The notes beneath the pieces were generated by a model. That model was not told the origin of the DNA. It saw nothing but the letters and a program-made list of their open reading frames with translations, and searched no databases. The position numbers and the translations under genes were made by a program. Positions 61,501 through 64,000 of a DNA stretch of 64,000 bases are shown here, piece after piece. Source of the stretch: Paraphysomonas bandaiensis (taxonomy: Eukaryota; Chrysophyceae); contig CBFFRP010000298.1 of NCBI GenBank assembly GCA_965644295.1, forward strand, positions 62,001-126,000, written 5' to 3'. The stretch's first letter is position 1, and each line of letters starts with the position of its first letter.

Positions 61501-64000
61501 GGATAGTAATGTCCAGCAAAAAAGGCAGATTGAAGAATTGAAGTTTGAATTAAAGCAAAGAAGAAGTGGTACTGAGGACAGGGAATTGAAAAAACAAGAA
61601 GAAAAGTATAGCAGGTTGCATATATAGAACATTATAATGTGCAGCATCTCAGCTATGAATACTTATATTTCTAGGTTAACAAGTGACTTCGACCTTCTCA
61701 AGCAATCGTACACGACTTTGGAGCAGCAATACGCAAATAGCTTAAAAACTTCCGAAATTGTAGTGTCGGAGCGTGATACCCTTGTAAGAGAGCTGCATGA
61801 TAAAGAGGATGCTCTTGAAGCCCTGGAGAGTAAAAATGATAAGATCGAATTGGAATTGCACAGGTATTTGGGCTGATGTAGTTGTACCCACATTGTAGTC
61901 CAATGGATATGAACGGTACATAGGTTGAATAATCAGTTGGCCCTCTCATCAACTCAGCACACAACTGCTTTGCAATCTCCCGAACAGAATGAGCTGGTCC
62001 ACCAGCAGCAACAAAGTATTACCCACTTAGAGTCCGAGTTAAGATTGAGCACTCGTCGAATTAGCTCACTTGAGACGTCCCTTTCTGAGACGCAACAGAG
62101 TCTAATTGAGTCAGAGAGTGCTCTTTCTAACGCCAATGCGAAACTTCAGTCACTCACACTCGAAAAACAGAAATATCTAACTCAAGTGGATCAATTAACT
62201 GATGAAATATCCAATCAGAGGGAAATTGTATCCGATTCACATGGTCGGTTGGAGGAATATCAACGCCGCTTGGTAGAGTGCAAGGCTGATTTAAGAACTG
62301 CACTCCAGCAAAAAGAAGATAGCGAGAGAGCTTGTGATGAACTTAAGACATTATTACGAGCCATGGAAAGTAATGAAAAGGTATATTCGTTGTTATCCAC
62401 GTTATTGTCTGTGTGATATGTAATCATCGTTGTAGTCCAAATCTTCAAATCAATCTCGTTGGGAAAGTGAGCTGAAGTCTGCTGAGCAACGAATTGATGC
62501 CCTTGAAGCTGACAAAGCTACGCTGAAGCAAGAATTGGCTAGTAAAGATCGTAGGATCAAGGTCAAAGTAATGTAATGTAGAACCCCTGCATGTAATCAG
62601 TTTTTTAGGATCTTCACGATAGTTTAGTTGAGTTGGACAGAGAGCGAGACGATCTCCAACTTCAGCTTGACAACGAATCATCTTTACAGGATCAACGAGA
62701 GGCAACTATCGCCGAGTACAGTCGTCGCTTGGAAGATATGACATCTCAGATAGGCCAGAAAGACAAACAGCTATGTAGTATCAAAAAGGAAGTTATGGCG
62801 GAGGGGTCAAGGGTTCAGAGTTTAGAGCAAAGACTCAAAAGCGTTGTTCATGAGAATAACGAGTTGAAAAAAAGACTGCACGCTAAACACTCTGAGGTCA
62901 GTAGACTTGTTACGTACCTACTTGGATTACATATGCATGAGTTACATAGAGCTCATGTCAGTATGTGTGCATTAAAATATGATGTTTAAGGTTGGAGCGG
63001 CCAGTGAGGACCTCATGATGCTCACAAAGGAGAACCAAAGTCTCACAAGTGCGTTGCTTTTTTGCATTATCGCTACTCGTACAGTGAGAACACACCCTAA
63101 AAGTTTGTACTGATTAATTCAGGTGAGTTAGCGGATGTTTCCGGAGAGTTGGATAGATTGAGGTCTAAATATGCCGAAGAGACTGAACGTTGCGCATCGC
63201 TGGAACAGGCAGTCAGGTACTGATGCAGCATATGATACCTGCTATGTATCGAGTAGTATGTAGTTGGTGTTCGTGGGATAAAATACTTATGATGCCATCA
63301 GATCTCTAGAGATAGAGCGCAGCGATTTGCTGGAGACATACCGTTGTTGCCTTCAAGAGAAGAGGAAGTGCGAGGCTGATCTCAGCAGCATGAGGTATAA
63401 TTCAAGATTGACTGCACTCGATCCTGCCTTTCTAATGATATATCTAGTGCCACGAAGCTTAAAATGTCCCAAACTATAAATGAATTAAGGGCTGATATTA
63501 CAGACCTGAGCACTGAGCTGACATCCAGAAGGAACTCTGAAAACAGACAGGTATGTTATAGTTATGTAATCCCCGGATGTATACTAGGTTGATAAAGTAT
63601 AGTACTTTGATTATTGATTATTGCGTGCAGTTGTCGGAGAGGTCTGCATTAATGTTGCAGATTGAGTCCCTCAACGAACAGTTGGTCGCAACCTGTAGAA
63701 AGGTGGAAGATCATGAGTCTGATGCCAATAGACTAGCACAGGTAACACTCAGATAGGCCTTAGGGCTGTTGCCACGTATAATGGAAATTGTAAACGTAGG
63801 ATAAAGTAGCATGATAAAGATACAGTTACTGATGTGCAGTTATACCTAACACGCTTTTCATTTTAGGAGAATTATGGCCTCAAGCAAACCATATTGACAC
63901 TCCAGCAGCGATCAGTGACTCTTGTAAACAGAGCTGCAAGTGCCGCAGACTCCGCCAAAATCTTGCAAGCAAGGTTTGTACTTGTACCGTGCACTCGCGC
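58542..64000 (+). CDS. CEP135: CEP135/Bld10-type centriolar coiled-coil protein (3' end beyond window)
   Basis: Start MDPSLQQRYFDLRKQLTSLN at 58542. Exon 1 is 58542-58961 and exon 2 starts at 59105; many short exons follow to the window edge. The first about 60 residues (RYFDLRKQL, FGVDAIEVVHQLFTDLVATT) match the conserved N-terminus of CEP135 and its paralogue TSGA10. A later block spans an intron, RKSGVLDSGVSNDE then SNKRIIDQLNGQV joined to DFLNEQLALRERQL; it parallels the CEP135 region where a short loop is followed by a QVDFLQ motif. The rest is continuous heptad-type coiled coil rich in E, Q, L and S. CEP135/Bld10 is a cartwheel and centriole assembly protein that binds microtubules, so the organism should build centrioles or basal bodies. 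Several exons are bounded by clear GT-AG sites with phase kept. Truncated by the window. Confidence 0.85.

Overview
This is eukaryotic nuclear DNA. Almost every gene is cut into short exons by GT-AG introns, mostly 45-300 bp, and the intergenic DNA is AT-rich with many microsatellites. Gene content includes a RalGAP-alpha subunit, the centriole protein CEP135/Bld10, an Sds3-type Sin3/HDAC subunit, a 12-TM tandem class III nucleotide cyclase and a copia retrotransposon. It suggests a unicellular, centriole-bearing protist, possibly an opisthokont relative; I cannot fix the clade from sequence alone.

Layout. 110-2166 (-): LRR protein, running off the left edge. 2865-22464 (+): RalGAP alpha, about 19.6 kb, whose first intron holds a 5.8 kb minisatellite of 22-bp units. 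22619-28417: a 249-bp tandem duplication whose second copy is split by a very young Ty1/copia element (identical 293-bp LTRs, TSD CTAAT). 28418-31238: gene-poor DNA with a decayed copia relic and one doubtful small gene. 31239-33520 (+): Sds3-like protein with a (GTAT)n first intron. 34931-35938 (+): fatty acid hydroxylase superfamily. 36673-38332 (-): a bacterial-type trimethylamine monooxygenase (Tmm-like FMO) with five exons. 38791-41496: a 136-bp perfect inverted repeat enclosing a transposon-like 2.2 kb unit that carries a hypothetical gene and half a SET domain. 41870-48674 (+): the tandem cyclase, for which I resolved a complete 18-exon, 1597-aa model. 49588-49972: doubtful small secreted protein. 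51605-57898 (-): giant receptor with two periplasmic-binding-like ectodomains, an EGF-like module and a multi-TM region. 58542-edge (+): CEP135/Bld10.

Two head-to-head gene pairs (LRR/RalGAP and receptor/CEP135) share about 0.65-0.7 kb intergenic regions. The cyclase and the large receptor converge on one another. The most interesting points are the cyclase whose two catalytic halves have complementary losses in an order opposite to animal adenylyl cyclases, the intron-bearing Tmm gene, the tandem-PBP receptor, the identical 136-bp block upstream of both Tmm and the cyclase, and the indel-free minisatellite in the RalGAP intron.
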